From Bog-756 sp963704615 (GTDB lineage: Bacteria > Actinomycetota > Acidimicrobiia > Acidimicrobiales > RAAP-2): a stretch of DNA of 64,000 nucleotides. The first letter of the stretch is position 1, and every line of letters starts with the position of its first letter. This document shows positions 1 to 8,569 of this stretch, in pieces. The DNA is taken from positions 3,162,001 to 3,226,000 of the forward strand of contig OY969923.1 in assembly GCA_963704615.1 (NCBI GenBank), read 5' to 3'. Both the position numbers and the translations under genes were made by a program. Under the pieces are notes generated by a model, which was not told the DNA's origin, searched no databases, and was given only the letters and a program-made list of their open reading frames with translations.

Positions 1-144
1 GCGATCTCGATGGTCTCGGCTCTCATTGCGTCACTCATCTGCTCACTAATCCTCTCTGGCTGTCACCGTCGTCTTTCGACCCTTCCCCCAACTGGGCCCT
101 GCCGCACAAGCCGACCCGGGCGGGCGTTTGCCACGGCCCGGTCG
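1..144. other. Left edge, no gene supported
   Basis: This stretch lies beyond the 3' end of the MerR regulator. I see no reading frame with a plausible start, ribosome site or family resemblance. It may hold the end of a neighbouring transcription unit outside the window. Confidence 0.4.
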
Positions 145-627
145 TCACGTCACTCGGGTTCCGCTGTCCAACTCGCGGCGAGCCTGTCGCAATGAGACGG
201 CCTTGGCCGCTCGCTCGCCCCGGAACGCGCCAATCCGGGCCAGGGTGGTGTCCAGACGGGCCAGCAACTTGTCGTTGGCCTCGATGGCGTCGTCGAGGAG
301 CTGACGGCGACGATCACGGCCGGTGTGGGCCCGCCGGTACTCGGAACGCACCCGGTCGAGGACGTCCACGTCCTCGGTGTCGAGAACGACCCTGACCTCG
401 GCCAACGAGAACCCCAACAGCTCCTGCAGGTCACGGATGCGGTTCACCCGGGAGAGGTCGGTCTGGCTGTAGAGCCGCTCCCCCTTCCCCCGGTAGCTGC
501 TCGGCCTGATCAGCCCCAGCTCCTCCCAGTAGCGCAGTGTGCGGGTGGTCAGCCCGGTCATCCCCGCCACCTCGCCAATGCGCATGACCAGAGGACCCTG
601 CTCGGTGTCGGTGCTGTTGGTGGTCAT
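145..627 (-). CDS. MerR-family transcriptional regulator
   Basis: This 160-residue protein carries a winged helix-turn-helix of the MerR type at about residues 15-85 (MRIGEVAGMTGLTTRTLRYW, then the wing with GERLYSQ). It ends in a helical stretch at about 85-130 that should form the antiparallel dimerisation coiled coil. There is no cysteine-rich or large ligand-binding C-terminal domain, so the inducer cannot be guessed. The ATG overlaps the stop codon of the upstream DHA2 exporter by four bases (ATGA), so the two genes are translationally coupled and probably cotranscribed. The dyad at 2507-2526, in front of the exporter, is the likely operator, giving autoregulation together with control of efflux. 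An in-frame internal ATG at 585 is a less likely start because it would lose the coupling. Confidence 0.9.
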   Translation of the reverse strand: MTTNSTDTEQGPLVMRIGEVAGMTGLTTRTLRYWEELGLIRPSSYRGKGERLYSQTDLSRVNRIRDLQELLGFSLAEVRVVLDTEDVDVLDRVRSEYRRAHTGRDRRRQLLDDAIEANDKLLARLDTTLARIGAFRGERAAKAVSLRQARRELDSGTRVT

Positions 628-2471
628 CCCGCCTCCACGTTGGCGATGGCCGCCCCGGAGACGTCATCGACGGATTCCAACGGCACCAGGGGGTTATCCG
701 ACTGTTCAGGGTCGCGGCCGTTGTTGGTCGTGTCGTCCTGGGTCTGTTCGGGCTCGGCATAGACGTAGCGTCCGCCGCGGAGCCACGAGGCCCACGCGGC
801 CAGCAGGCTGGCGACAATGGCGAAGTCGAGAGCGGCGTGGAGCCCGGTCCGGAACGAGGAGCTGATCAGGCTGGGGAAGAACCGGCGACCGACCAGGATG
901 TGCTGTTGGGCGGGCGAGATCTGACTGAGGACGTGGGCGCCGATGAGATGCTGCACCGGGTCGTAGCCCAAGAAGGCGGCGAACAGGGTGGAGACCGGGG
1001 ACAGGTGGGCAGCTCGTTCGGCCGAGGCCGCCGGCACCCCATGGGCGACCAACCCGTGGAAGAGATTCTGGGTCAGGGACGAAGTGAGACCGATGATCAT
1101 CAGGGTGAAGAAGATGCCGATCGAGAGGACCTGGGCCGAATTCTGGAACGTCGTGTTCATCCCCGAACCGGCGCCCCGATGCTGGGCGGGCAGGCTGTTC
1201 ATCACACCGGCCCGGTTGGGTGAGCCGAACGCGGACATGGTCAAGCCGGTGAGAAACAGCAGGGCGCCGAACAGCCAATAGGGGAAGTCGACCGGCAGCA
1301 GCTCGAGCAGGGCCAGGCACAGGGCACTGCCCAACATCCCACCGGTGGCGAAAGGGCGGGCACCGTAGCGGTCGGAGAGGATCCCCGAGATCGGGCCGGC
1401 GATGAGAAATCCGGCCGTCAGAGGCAGCATGGCGATCCCCGCCCACAGAGGTGTGACGGAGAAGGCATAGCCGTGCAGAGGGAGCCAGATGCCCTGGAGC
1501 CAGATGATCAGCATGAACATCAACCCTCCCCGACTGAGGGCGGCGAGGAAGCTGGCCAGCACCCCGCTGGTGAAGGCGCGGATCTTGAACAACTGGAGAC
1601 GGAACATCGGCTGGGGAACCTTCGTCTCGATGATGCAAAAAACCACCAACAAGACGACGCCTGCGGCCAGGGCGCCGATCACCGTCGGGCTCGACCACCC
1701 CATGGTGTGGCGGCCGTAGGGCTCGATGCCGTAGGTGATCCCCACCATGACCAGGATGAGACCGAGGGCGAAGGTGATGTTGCCCGGCCAGTCGATGCGT
1801 GCCGGACGGCGCTGGCCCACCTCCCGCAGTTTGAGGTAGCCGACCACGGTGGCGAACAGGCCGATCGGCACCGACACCAGGAAGATGAGCCGCCAGTTGA
1901 TCGGAGCCAGGATCCCACCCAGAACCAACCCGATGAAGGTGCCGCTGAAAGCCGCCGCCTGGTTGACCCCGAGGGCCATCCCCCGCTGGGTGTCGGGGAA
2001 GACGTCGGTGAGGATGGCCGATGAATTGGCCATCAGCATGGCCGCCCCGACCCCTTGGAAGATGCGCATGGTGATCAGCCAGATGCCGGCCGTGTGCCCG
2101 GTGGTCCAGGTAATGCTCAGCATGAGAGAGAAGAAGGTGAACACGGCGAAGCCGAGGTTGTAGGTGCGCACCCGGCCGTAGATGTCACCCAGCCGGCCCA
2201 GGCTCACCACCAGCACGCTGGTGATGACCAGAAAGCCGAGGATCATCCACAACAGGTAGAAGGTGTTGCCGGGTTGGAGGGGGTCGAGACCGATACCCCG
2301 GAAGATGTCCGGCAGCGAGATCAGCACGATGGAACCGTCGATGGTGGCCATCAGCATCCCGAGGGTGGAGATGAACAGTGCCATCCACTTGTAATTGTCG
2401 GGAAGAGGGCCCGAGCCGTCGGCGCTCGACCTACGGTCTCCCCTCGCCCCTGTGTGTTGCAGTACAGCCAT
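624..2471 (-). CDS. MFS drug exporter, DHA2 (14-TM) family
   Basis: The 615-residue protein is a polytopic inner-membrane antiporter of the DHA2 (EmrB/QacA) family, expected to expel organic compounds in exchange for protons. The first membrane helix starts near residue 30, and the conserved loop 2-3 motif appears as LGRLGDIYGR at residues 91-100. The length and helix count fit the 14-helix branch. A long hydrophilic loop lies before the last helix (about residues 490-560), as in many actinobacterial members. The gene is first in a two-gene operon with the MerR regulator, which is the usual arrangement for a locally controlled efflux pump. The substrate cannot be inferred. The C-terminal tail is acidic and rich in Asp, Gln and Asn. 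Confidence 0.92.
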   Translation of the reverse strand: MAVLQHTGARGDRRSSADGSGPLPDNYKWMALFISTLGMLMATIDGSIVLISLPDIFRGIGLDPLQPGNTFYLLWMILGFLVITSVLVVSLGRLGDIYGRVRTYNLGFAVFTFFSLMLSITWTTGHTAGIWLITMRIFQGVGAAMLMANSSAILTDVFPDTQRGMALGVNQAAAFSGTFIGLVLGGILAPINWRLIFLVSVPIGLFATVVGYLKLREVGQRRPARIDWPGNITFALGLILVMVGITYGIEPYGRHTMGWSSPTVIGALAAGVVLLVVFCIIETKVPQPMFRLQLFKIRAFTSGVLASFLAALSRGGLMFMLIIWLQGIWLPLHGYAFSVTPLWAGIAMLPLTAGFLIAGPISGILSDRYGARPFATGGMLGSALCLALLELLPVDFPYWLFGALLFLTGLTMSAFGSPNRAGVMNSLPAQHRGAGSGMNTTFQNSAQVLSIGIFFTLMIIGLTSSLTQNLFHGLVAHGVPAASAERAAHLSPVSTLFAAFLGYDPVQHLIGAHVLSQISPAQQHILVGRRFFPSLISSSFRTGLHAALDFAIVASLLAAWASWLRGGRYVYAEPEQTQDDTTNNGRDPEQSDNPLVPLESVDDVSGAAIANVEAG

Positions 2472-2506
2472 GGATCACCCGGGTCCCTCTGACGGCTCTC
2501 CCTTTA

Positions 2507-2526
2507 CCTTAACGTACACGTCAAGG
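2507..2526 (-). promoter_or_regulatory. MerR-type operator dyad
   Basis: An imperfect inverted repeat, CCTTAACGT-AC-ACGTCAAGG, has eight of nine arm positions paired and lies 36-55 bp upstream of the exporter ATG. MerR-family proteins bind such 20-bp dyads between promoter elements. On the minus strand a TTGACC hexamer at 2528-2533 is a possible -35, but I see no good -10. Assignment to the adjacent MerR gene is inference. Confidence 0.6.
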
Positions 2527-2608
2527 GGGTCAAGACACTGGCCCGAGGTGGTGATTGGCCACGGTAATCCGGTGCTCGCCCGCTCCCGAGGGTCAGAACC
2601 GACTCGAG

Positions 2609-3259
2609 CTACCCGGCTTCCGCCCTCAGGTGGGTGGCGAACAGACTCATCCATCCCAGGCCGGTCACGATGGAGATTCGCTGCCAGGTGCCGGCCCGAG
2701 AGGCCAGCCGACCCGGGCCGGCAAAGCCGGCGCCGGCCAGCGTGGAGGTGGCCATGGCCATCACTCCGCTCACCATCGAGTAGCGGGCCCAGGCTGAACG
2801 CCGCTCACCCCCGAAACGACGGGCGGCGATGAAACAGGCCACAGGGAGACCGACGAAGAAGGGGACAGAAAAGGCAATGTGCAGCGATCCGTTCCGGGTC
2901 AGAGATGCCGGTTTGCCGGCGCTCGGTTCGGGATACCCGCTGGCTGGGCGGTCAGTAGGAAAGACACCGGCGCCGATCAGACCCAACCCCACGGCCCCGA
3001 TGGCCATGGGCAGACCGGTGGATCCGGGGCCGGGGCGGAGGAGTCGACGCATGCCGACGGCAGCGAGACAGGTCAGGGCGCCGGTCGTCAAGAAACTGGC
3101 GATCTGCACCCAACCGGACTCCCCCAGGGCGAGGGCGCTCACCGGGTCGACCCGGGGGCTGTACCCGGCGCGCCGTCGCCCGGCCACCATGAACGTGCCC
3201 ACGAACACAGGCCCGGCCACCGACCCACAGCTCACGAGCACCCGTGTGCGCATGCTCAC
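2609..3259 (-). CDS. DUF998 family membrane protein
   Basis: The 216-residue protein is built of about six hydrophobic helices separated by short loops and matches the DUF998 pattern: an N-terminal helix followed by a YSPRVDPVSALALGESGW-type segment, and a central segment with GVFPTD. It should sit in the cytoplasmic membrane. The molecular role of DUF998 is unknown. The GTG at 3259 is preceded by GGAGGGG at good spacing; the ATG two codons later is the alternative. It is divergent from the lipoprotein gene and separated from the exporter by a 137-bp control region, so it is probably its own unit. Confidence 0.75.
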   Translation of the reverse strand: MSMRTRVLVSCGSVAGPVFVGTFMVAGRRRAGYSPRVDPVSALALGESGWVQIASFLTTGALTCLAAVGMRRLLRPGPGSTGLPMAIGAVGLGLIGAGVFPTDRPASGYPEPSAGKPASLTRNGSLHIAFSVPFFVGLPVACFIAARRFGGERRSAWARYSMVSGVMAMATSTLAGAGFAGPGRLASRAGTWQRISIVTGLGWMSLFATHLRAEAG

Positions 3260-3458
3260 GTTCTACCCCTCCAGCCCGCCCTGGTCGACGCCATGGCCGG
3301 CCCGTCACCCTGCTGGCACGCCACCACACCGCACAAACCACCGTTTTGGATCGGCGGTGGCTTAACGTCTCGGGCAGTGTTCCTCGAGTTTCCTGCGGCA
3401 TCACCCCGCCCGCGACGCTGCCGTTGCCGGTCCCCTGGCGGCTGCAGTCTGTGCTCTC

Positions 3459-4226
3459 GTGGGCCTGCTGCTGGCCGGCTGCACCAGCTCACTCATCGGG
3501 CCGGCGTCGACCTCACCGACCACCACGACGTCACCGACGACCAGCGCTCCAGCACCCACGCCGCTGAGCGGCGAAGTGGCGGTGGCCTTCCCGGTGGTGA
3601 CCTGCACCAACAGCTACGGGGTCCCGCTCAGCAGCCAAGGATGGAGACCGACCGTCCTCCTCGCCCCTGTCCCCACCGCCCTGGTGGGCAAGGTCGAGTT
3701 CTACTCGGACGGGATTCATACGGTGCTCGGTCCCAGCGGATGGGCCTGTGCCCAGACCCTGGACAGCTCGGGGGGCTCCGGGCTGGTTGTCTACCCACCG
3801 GGCACCACGGCACCGGTCCTCGGCGCTCCGGCCGGGACCCAGGCCATCTTTGCCACGTTCGACAGCACCGGTCACCCACAGGGGGTGGCCCTGGTCTGTC
3901 CCTTCTTCACCGTTCCCAGGTGGCAGCAGACCGAAGCCAACTGCACCGGATTCAAGCCGGCCGGCGAGCAGAGCTCCCTGCCCACCCCGGATGTGGCATC
4001 GGTCACCGACCCGGCCGGCGACGCCGGAAGCCTCGAAGGGTCGGGAGGAGCCCAGCCGGTCACCGGCACGGTGATCTTCCCCCAGGTGGTTCCCGAGGTC
4101 ACCGACGGCTCGAGTGTGGACATCGCGGTGGAGTCGTGCTCGATCACCGACACGACCCTCTGTCCCACCATCCTTTCCGACTTCGACGTGAGGGAGTTTC
4201 CGGTGCCCGTCTCCGTGAGTCGGTAG
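3459..4226 (+). CDS. Putative secreted lipoprotein, start unclear
   Basis: The protein has a lipobox (LLAGC) immediately after the only conventional start, a GTG at 3459, followed by a Thr/Ser/Pro linker typical of exported actinobacterial lipoproteins. A start at 3459 would leave only seven residues before the lipid-bearing cysteine, too short for a signal peptide. The frame is open back to 3366, and a CTG at 3393 would give a normal signal: a basic stretch (RHHPARD) and then a hydrophobic core leading to LLAGC. Either a CTG start or a sequence error upstream is therefore likely. The mature part (about 245 residues) has several cysteines (CTNS, CAQT, CPFF, NCTG) and no domain I recognise. 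Function unknown. Confidence 0.65.
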   Translation: MGLLLAGCTSSLIGPASTSPTTTTSPTTSAPAPTPLSGEVAVAFPVVTCTNSYGVPLSSQGWRPTVLLAPVPTALVGKVEFYSDGIHTVLGPSGWACAQTLDSSGGSGLVVYPPGTTAPVLGAPAGTQAIFATFDSTGHPQGVALVCPFFTVPRWQQTEANCTGFKPAGEQSSLPTPDVASVTDPAGDAGSLEGSGGAQPVTGTVIFPQVVPEVTDGSSVDIAVESCSITDTTLCPTILSDFDVREFPVPVSVSR

Positions 4227-4473
4227 GTCCGACTTCGAGCGGCCGCCGATCGTCATCGAAACCTCACTCCGCGACGGCGTCTGCACACCCAGCGCGCCGA
4301 TTGGCGCGGGACTCGATCCGACCGGATAGGGTCAGCCTTGACCGCCGTTCGCAGCTGTTGCGGGTGGTGGTCGCCGTCGACAGAGGGGCACTCGGTCGGG
4401 GTCGGTTTGGACCGCCTGAGACATAGTTCCGGAGCCGTTCACCGGTGCCGGATGTCCAACTGGAGGCAGGCCA

Positions 4474-6345
4474 TTGGTGCGTCAAGGACCATCAGAAGCG
4501 ACGGCGGAGATCATCGAGCCCGCGGATTTTCTGACCGGGGGAGGCAACCGGGTGGCGCCGGTGGCGACCACCGACGTCGGTGCCCACCAGCGTCGGGCCC
4601 GGAGCAGCCGGTTGCAACGCCTGTGCGTGCTGCTGGCGCCGCTGGCTCTCCTCCTCGTCCTCCGGGATCTCTTCGACCCGGGGGCGACTCTTCCCACCCC
4701 TCACTTCCCGCCATCCCTCCAGCCGATGCTGCCGGCCATGGTGCTGATCACCGTGCTCTGTCTGGTGATGGTGGTCCCCTTGCTGGCCGCGGGGCGCTCA
4801 CCCCACATCCTCTACCGCCCTGACGAGCTCACCATGGGATTCGACGACGTCCGTGGTTCCGAGGGACTGGTGGAAGAAGTCACCAAGACACTCAACCTGT
4901 TCCTCGCTCACCGCGCCTTCGCCGAGCAGATGGGTGGCTCACCTCGCCGGGCCATCCTGTTCGAGGGACCCCCGGGAACGGGCAAGACCTACATGGCCAA
5001 GGCCATGGCGGCCGAGGCCGGGGTGCCCTTCCTCTTCGTGTCGTCATCCGCCTTCCAGTCCATGTTCTACGGCCAGACCAACCGCAAGATCAGGGCCTAC
5101 TTCAAGGCTCTGCGCCGGCACGCCCGCCGCGAGGGCGGGGCCATCGGCTTCATCGAGGAGCTCGACGCCATCGGCGGGGTCCGGGGCAGCGGGCCCCGGC
5201 ACGGCGAGGGCATCCCCGGCGTGGTCAACGAGCTGCTCATCCAGCTCCAATCATTCGAGCAGACGCCGACGTCGCTGCGGCTCAAGGGCGCCCTGATCGA
5301 TGCCGTCAACACCTGGCTGCCCGCCCACCGGCGCCTGCCGCGGCCGACGCACACCCCAGCCAACATCCTGGTCATCGGGGCGACCAACAGGGCCTCCGAC
5401 CTCGACCCGGCACTGGTCCGGCCGGGCCGGTTCGACCGCACCCTCTACTTCGGCCTGCCGGGCCGAGCCGGGCGCCGGGACATCATCGACTACTACCTGG
5501 GCAAGAAGTCCCACGAGGCCGAGTTGGACGAGCCCGAAAAACGAGAGACCCTGGCCGCCCTCACCGCCGGCTACTCGCCGGTGATGATCGAACACCTCCT
5601 GGACGAGTCGCTGGTCTGGGCCCTGCGCCGGGGGGCGAGCATGCTCTCGTGGAACGACCTACAGCAGGCCAAGATGACCGAGGAGATCGGTCTGGCCCAA
5701 CCGGTCGAGTACACCGAGGCCGAGCGCCGCACCATCGCCACCCACGAGGCCGGCCACGCCACCGTGGCCTGGCTGGTGGGCAAGGGCCGGAAACTCGAGG
5801 TGCTGACCATCATCAAGCGCCGAGACGCCCTCGGCCTGCTCAGCCACTCCGAAGAGGAGGAGCGGTTCACCAAGACCAAATCCGAGGTCAGCGCGTTGAT
5901 CGACATCGCCTTCGGGGGGATGGTGGCCGAAGAGCTGTTCTTCGGGGAGGCGTCCACCGGCGTGGCCGGCGATCTGCAGGCGGCCACGTTGAACGCGTGC
6001 CAGATGGTCGGGCTGCTGGGCATGGGCACCACCCTGGTGTCCTCGGCGGCCATGGAGTACCCGTCCGGGGGGATCGTCTCGAAGGTCCTTTCCACCGATG
6101 GCGGCCGGGCCGAAGTCGAGGACCTCCTGGGCACGGCCAAGGCGTCAGTGACCCAGATGCTCGACGAGCACCGCCCCGTGGTGGAGGCCCTCCGCGACGC
6201 CCTGCTCGAGCGCCAGGAGCTCATCGGTGACGAGATCCTCGAGGTCATCCGGACCGCCCAGCCCACCCCCGGAGGGGAGCGTCAACGCGACCTGGTCGGT
6301 GGTGGGAGGCGGATCGCCTTGGATCCTGGTTCCCCGCTCGGCTGA
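4474..6345 (+). CDS. FtsH-like AAA+ ATPase with M41 metalloprotease domain
   Basis: The 623-residue protein has two N-terminal membrane helices (about 49-64 and 87-106) with only a short segment between them. An AAA+ domain follows with Walker A GPPGTGKT at 165-172, then an M41 zinc protease domain with HEAGH at 424-428 and the likely third ligand Asp500 in AGDLQAAT. The SRH with arginine finger (RPGRFDR) is intact. Two features differ from housekeeping FtsH: the Walker B Asp is Glu (FIEELD at 226-231 instead of FIDEID), and about 30 extra residues sit at 265-295 before the sensor-1 strand ILVIGATNR. The pore loop reads MFYG rather than MFVG. It stands alone, with no hpt, folE or folP next to it, so it is probably a divergent paralogue. 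Predicted role: membrane-anchored ATP-dependent proteolysis. Confidence 0.85.
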   Translation: MVRQGPSEATAEIIEPADFLTGGGNRVAPVATTDVGAHQRRARSSRLQRLCVLLAPLALLLVLRDLFDPGATLPTPHFPPSLQPMLPAMVLITVLCLVMVVPLLAAGRSPHILYRPDELTMGFDDVRGSEGLVEEVTKTLNLFLAHRAFAEQMGGSPRRAILFEGPPGTGKTYMAKAMAAEAGVPFLFVSSSAFQSMFYGQTNRKIRAYFKALRRHARREGGAIGFIEELDAIGGVRGSGPRHGEGIPGVVNELLIQLQSFEQTPTSLRLKGALIDAVNTWLPAHRRLPRPTHTPANILVIGATNRASDLDPALVRPGRFDRTLYFGLPGRAGRRDIIDYYLGKKSHEAELDEPEKRETLAALTAGYSPVMIEHLLDESLVWALRRGASMLSWNDLQQAKMTEEIGLAQPVEYTEAERRTIATHEAGHATVAWLVGKGRKLEVLTIIKRRDALGLLSHSEEEERFTKTKSEVSALIDIAFGGMVAEELFFGEASTGVAGDLQAATLNACQMVGLLGMGTTLVSSAAMEYPSGGIVSKVLSTDGGRAEVEDLLGTAKASVTQMLDEHRPVVEALRDALLERQELIGDEILEVIRTAQPTPGGERQRDLVGGGRRIALDPGSPLG

Positions 6346-6391
6346 TCCGGGCGGCTTGCCGCCGGGGAGGGCCACGCCGTGGGCCGACGGC

Positions 6392-6850
6392 TCAGCCGTG
6401 CTCGGCGCAGTTGCTGCAGCGGCCCCGGAACACCACCTCGAGTGTGTCCACCGTCATCCCGTAGCGCTGGGCACGGGGTAGGGAGAGCGCGTCCACGCCT
6501 TGGGGCTCGACATCGTAAGTCAGCCCACATCCCTCGCAGATGAGGTGATGATGGTTCGGTCCCACCTTGGGGTCGTAGCGGGTCGTCCCGTCGGCCAGGC
6601 GGATCTCGCTGACCTCACCCATGCCGGCGAGCTCATGGAGGGTGTTGTACACGGTGGCCAGGCTGACCTCGGGCACCACCCGGCGGGCGGCGGCATGGAC
6701 CTCCTCGGCGCTCATGTGCACGTGCTCCCCCTCGAGGGCACCGATGACGGCGCGCCGCTGCGGGGTGATCCGCCACCCCCGGACCTGGACGCGGTCGGCC
6801 AGCTCGGTGCGCGTCCCGTCTGCGGCCGGGTTTCCCGTGGGCTGGTCCAC
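6392..6850 (-). CDS. Fur/PerR-family metalloregulator
   Basis: The 152-residue protein has the Fur fold: a winged helix with RGWRITPQRRAVIGAL at about 25-40 and recognition segment VSLATVYNTLHELAGMGEV at about 63-81, then the dimerisation domain with the HHHLICEGCG metal/zinc motif near 99-108 and a C-terminal CSNC pair. The two CxxC pairs form the structural zinc site. The gene starts two bases after the catalase stop codon, so it is cotranscribed with the catalase, the arrangement seen for peroxide sensors (PerR, FurA, CatR). The PerR-box-like dyad at 8361-8375 in the catalase promoter is the likely target. PerR-type sensing is inference; an iron-responsive Fur cannot be excluded from sequence alone. 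Confidence 0.88.
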   Translation of the reverse strand: MDQPTGNPAADGTRTELADRVQVRGWRITPQRRAVIGALEGEHVHMSAEEVHAAARRVVPEVSLATVYNTLHELAGMGEVSEIRLADGTTRYDPKVGPNHHHLICEGCGLTYDVEPQGVDALSLPRAQRYGMTVDTLEVVFRGRCSNCAEHG

Positions 6851-6851
6851 G

Positions 6852-8315
6852 TCAGCCCCGACGCTCCTTCACCCCGTGGGCGATCCGCTCACCGAATTCC
6901 GGATCGGCCGATCGGAAATTGGCGATGCTGCGCTCGACGATCCCGTCGCCGGTGGGGCCCGGTGACACCGATCCCAGGCCGCCGGCGATGTTGTCGACCA
7001 GTCGGGCCTGGGCATCGGCCGACTGCAACCGGTAGAGGTCGCCGGCCTGAGTGAAGTCGTCGGTCTCCCTCGGGTCCCACTCGAAGGTGCCGGTCGACCC
7101 GTGCACCTCCCGAGGAGCGGCAAACGGTTGGTCGGTCTCGACGGGGCCGTTGAAGCTGTTGGGCTCGTAGTTCTTGGCCCGGCCTCCGTTGCCGCGGCCG
7201 GACATCAGCCCATCGCGTCCGTAGTTGTCCACCGCGGTGGCATGCGGCGCGTTGACCGGAAGCTGGGTGTGGTTGATGCCCAAGCGGTAACGGTGGGCGT
7301 CGCCGTAGGCGAACAGGCGACCCTGGAGCATCTTGTCCGGCGAAGGCCCGATACCGGGGACGAAGTTCCCCGGATCGAAGCCCGATTGCTCGACATCGGC
7401 GAAGTAGTTGTCGGGATTGCGGTCGAGGGTGAGTCGGCCGATCTCGATCAGCGGATAGTCGTGCTGCGACCACACCTTGGTCAGGTCGAAGGGGTTGACC
7501 CGAAAGGCGGCGGCTTCCTCGGGCGTCATGATCTGCACCTTCACCGTCCACGACGGGAACTCGCCGCGGTCGATGGACTCGACCAGATCCAGTTGGTGAC
7601 TGTCGGGGTTGAGCCCGGCCAACTCTGCCGCTTCCGAGGACCCGAGACACCGTATCCCCTGGTCGGTCTTGAAGTGCACCTTGACCCAGACGGCCTGTCC
7701 GTCGGCGTTGACCCACTGATAGGTGTGCGAACTGAACCCGTCCATGTGACGGTACGAAGCGGGAATCCCCCGGTCGCCGAACAACCAGGTGAACATGTGG
7801 GTGGCCTCGGGCGAGTGGGAGAAGAAGTCCCACACGTTGTCGGGCTCCTGATGGTTTGTATAGGGATCGGGCTTCTGTGAGTGGATGAAGTCAGGGAACT
7901 TGAGGGGATCTCGGATGAAGAAGACGGGCGTGTTGTTTCCGACCAGGTCGTAGTTGCCGTCCTCGGTATAGAACTTGACGGCAAAGCCCCGCGGGTCACG
8001 CACGGCATCGGCTGATCCCCGTCCACCAGCCACGGTGGAGAAGCGCACGAGGGTCTCGGTTGTCCGGCCGACTTGGCCGAGGAACCGGGCCCGTGTCCAC
8101 CGGGTCACATCGGCGGTGACCTCGAAGGTGCCGTAGGCAGCTGATCCGTTGGCATGGACAACCCGCTCGGGGATCCGCTCCCGGTTGAACCGGGCCAACT
8201 TCTCCAACAGGTGCTGGTCCTGGAGGAGGATCGGGCCCCCCGGTCCCGCCGTCTGGCTGCGTTGATTGTCGACCACCGGAGCGCCTGATTCGGTGGTCAG
8301 TATGGGCCTGCTCAT
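6852..8315 (-). CDS. katA: Monofunctional haem catalase (small-subunit, clade 3 type)
   Basis: The 487-residue enzyme converts hydrogen peroxide to water and oxygen in the cytoplasm. The distal-side catalytic His54 lies in RVVHANG, the catalytic Asn near 127 in YDLVGNNTP, and the conserved RFSTVAG is at 91-97. The proximal haem-ligand tyrosine is in the RLFAYGDAHRYRLG block near residue 340. The length and the absence of a C-terminal flavodoxin-like domain identify a small-subunit catalase. ATG 8315 follows an AGGGATCC ribosome site. The gene is first in an operon with the Fur/PerR regulator, and its promoter carries an operator-like dyad, so peroxide-inducible expression is likely. Confidence 0.96.
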   Translation of the reverse strand: MSRPILTTESGAPVVDNQRSQTAGPGGPILLQDQHLLEKLARFNRERIPERVVHANGSAAYGTFEVTADVTRWTRARFLGQVGRTTETLVRFSTVAGGRGSADAVRDPRGFAVKFYTEDGNYDLVGNNTPVFFIRDPLKFPDFIHSQKPDPYTNHQEPDNVWDFFSHSPEATHMFTWLFGDRGIPASYRHMDGFSSHTYQWVNADGQAVWVKVHFKTDQGIRCLGSSEAAELAGLNPDSHQLDLVESIDRGEFPSWTVKVQIMTPEEAAAFRVNPFDLTKVWSQHDYPLIEIGRLTLDRNPDNYFADVEQSGFDPGNFVPGIGPSPDKMLQGRLFAYGDAHRYRLGINHTQLPVNAPHATAVDNYGRDGLMSGRGNGGRAKNYEPNSFNGPVETDQPFAAPREVHGSTGTFEWDPRETDDFTQAGDLYRLQSADAQARLVDNIAGGLGSVSPGPTGDGIVERSIANFRSADPEFGERIAHGVKERRG

Positions 8316-8357
8316 GGATCCCTCATCTCTCGCTCGTCGTTTCTCAAGATTGTTCCA

Positions 8358-8386
8358 ATATTAGAGGAGTTCTAAATAACGGTCAA
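8358..8386 (-). promoter_or_regulatory. katA promoter with -35 and -10
   Basis: On the minus strand TTGACC (8386-8381) and TAATAT (8363-8358) are separated by exactly 17 bp, a near-consensus housekeeping promoter about 40 bp upstream of the catalase ATG. Such a strong match is uncommon in this GC-rich sequence. Confidence 0.7.
8361..8375. promoter_or_regulatory. PerR/Fur-box-like operator
   Basis: TTAGAGGAGTTCTAA is a 15-bp dyad with perfect TTAGA/TCTAA arms around a five-base centre. It resembles the PerR box TTAnAATnATTnTAA at both ends. It lies in the promoter spacer and overlaps the -10 element, so a bound repressor would block RNA polymerase. The cotranscribed Fur/PerR protein is the obvious candidate ligand. 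Confidence 0.65.
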
Positions 8387-8497
8387 GGCGGGGGCCGAGA
8401 CCCCGCAGATCGGGAGGGCGTGACCGACCACGACGGGAGGAGGGCGTGACGAAACCTGCGCTGTCGGCGGACGGCTCGATGTCGACGGGCGCGAAAA

Positions 8498-8542
8498 GAG
8501 AGGCGCTCTCCGACGGATGATCTCCGTCGGAGAGCGCCTCTC
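8498..8542 (-). terminator. Rho-independent terminator of the Ig-like protein operon
   Basis: A perfect 20-bp stem (8498-8517 with 8523-8542) encloses a five-base loop. Read on the minus strand the stem is followed by TTTTCGC. It lies 27 bp beyond the stop codon of the Ig-like protein gene and insulates it from the katA promoter. Confidence 0.85.
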
Positions 8543-8569
8543 CAATCGTTGGCCAAACTGTGCTCGAGG

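Noticed and set aside
6345..6391. Hairpin between the FtsH-like and Fur genes as a terminator
   Set aside because: The GGCGGC/GCCGCC stem is short and lacks a T-tract on either strand, so I did not call it.
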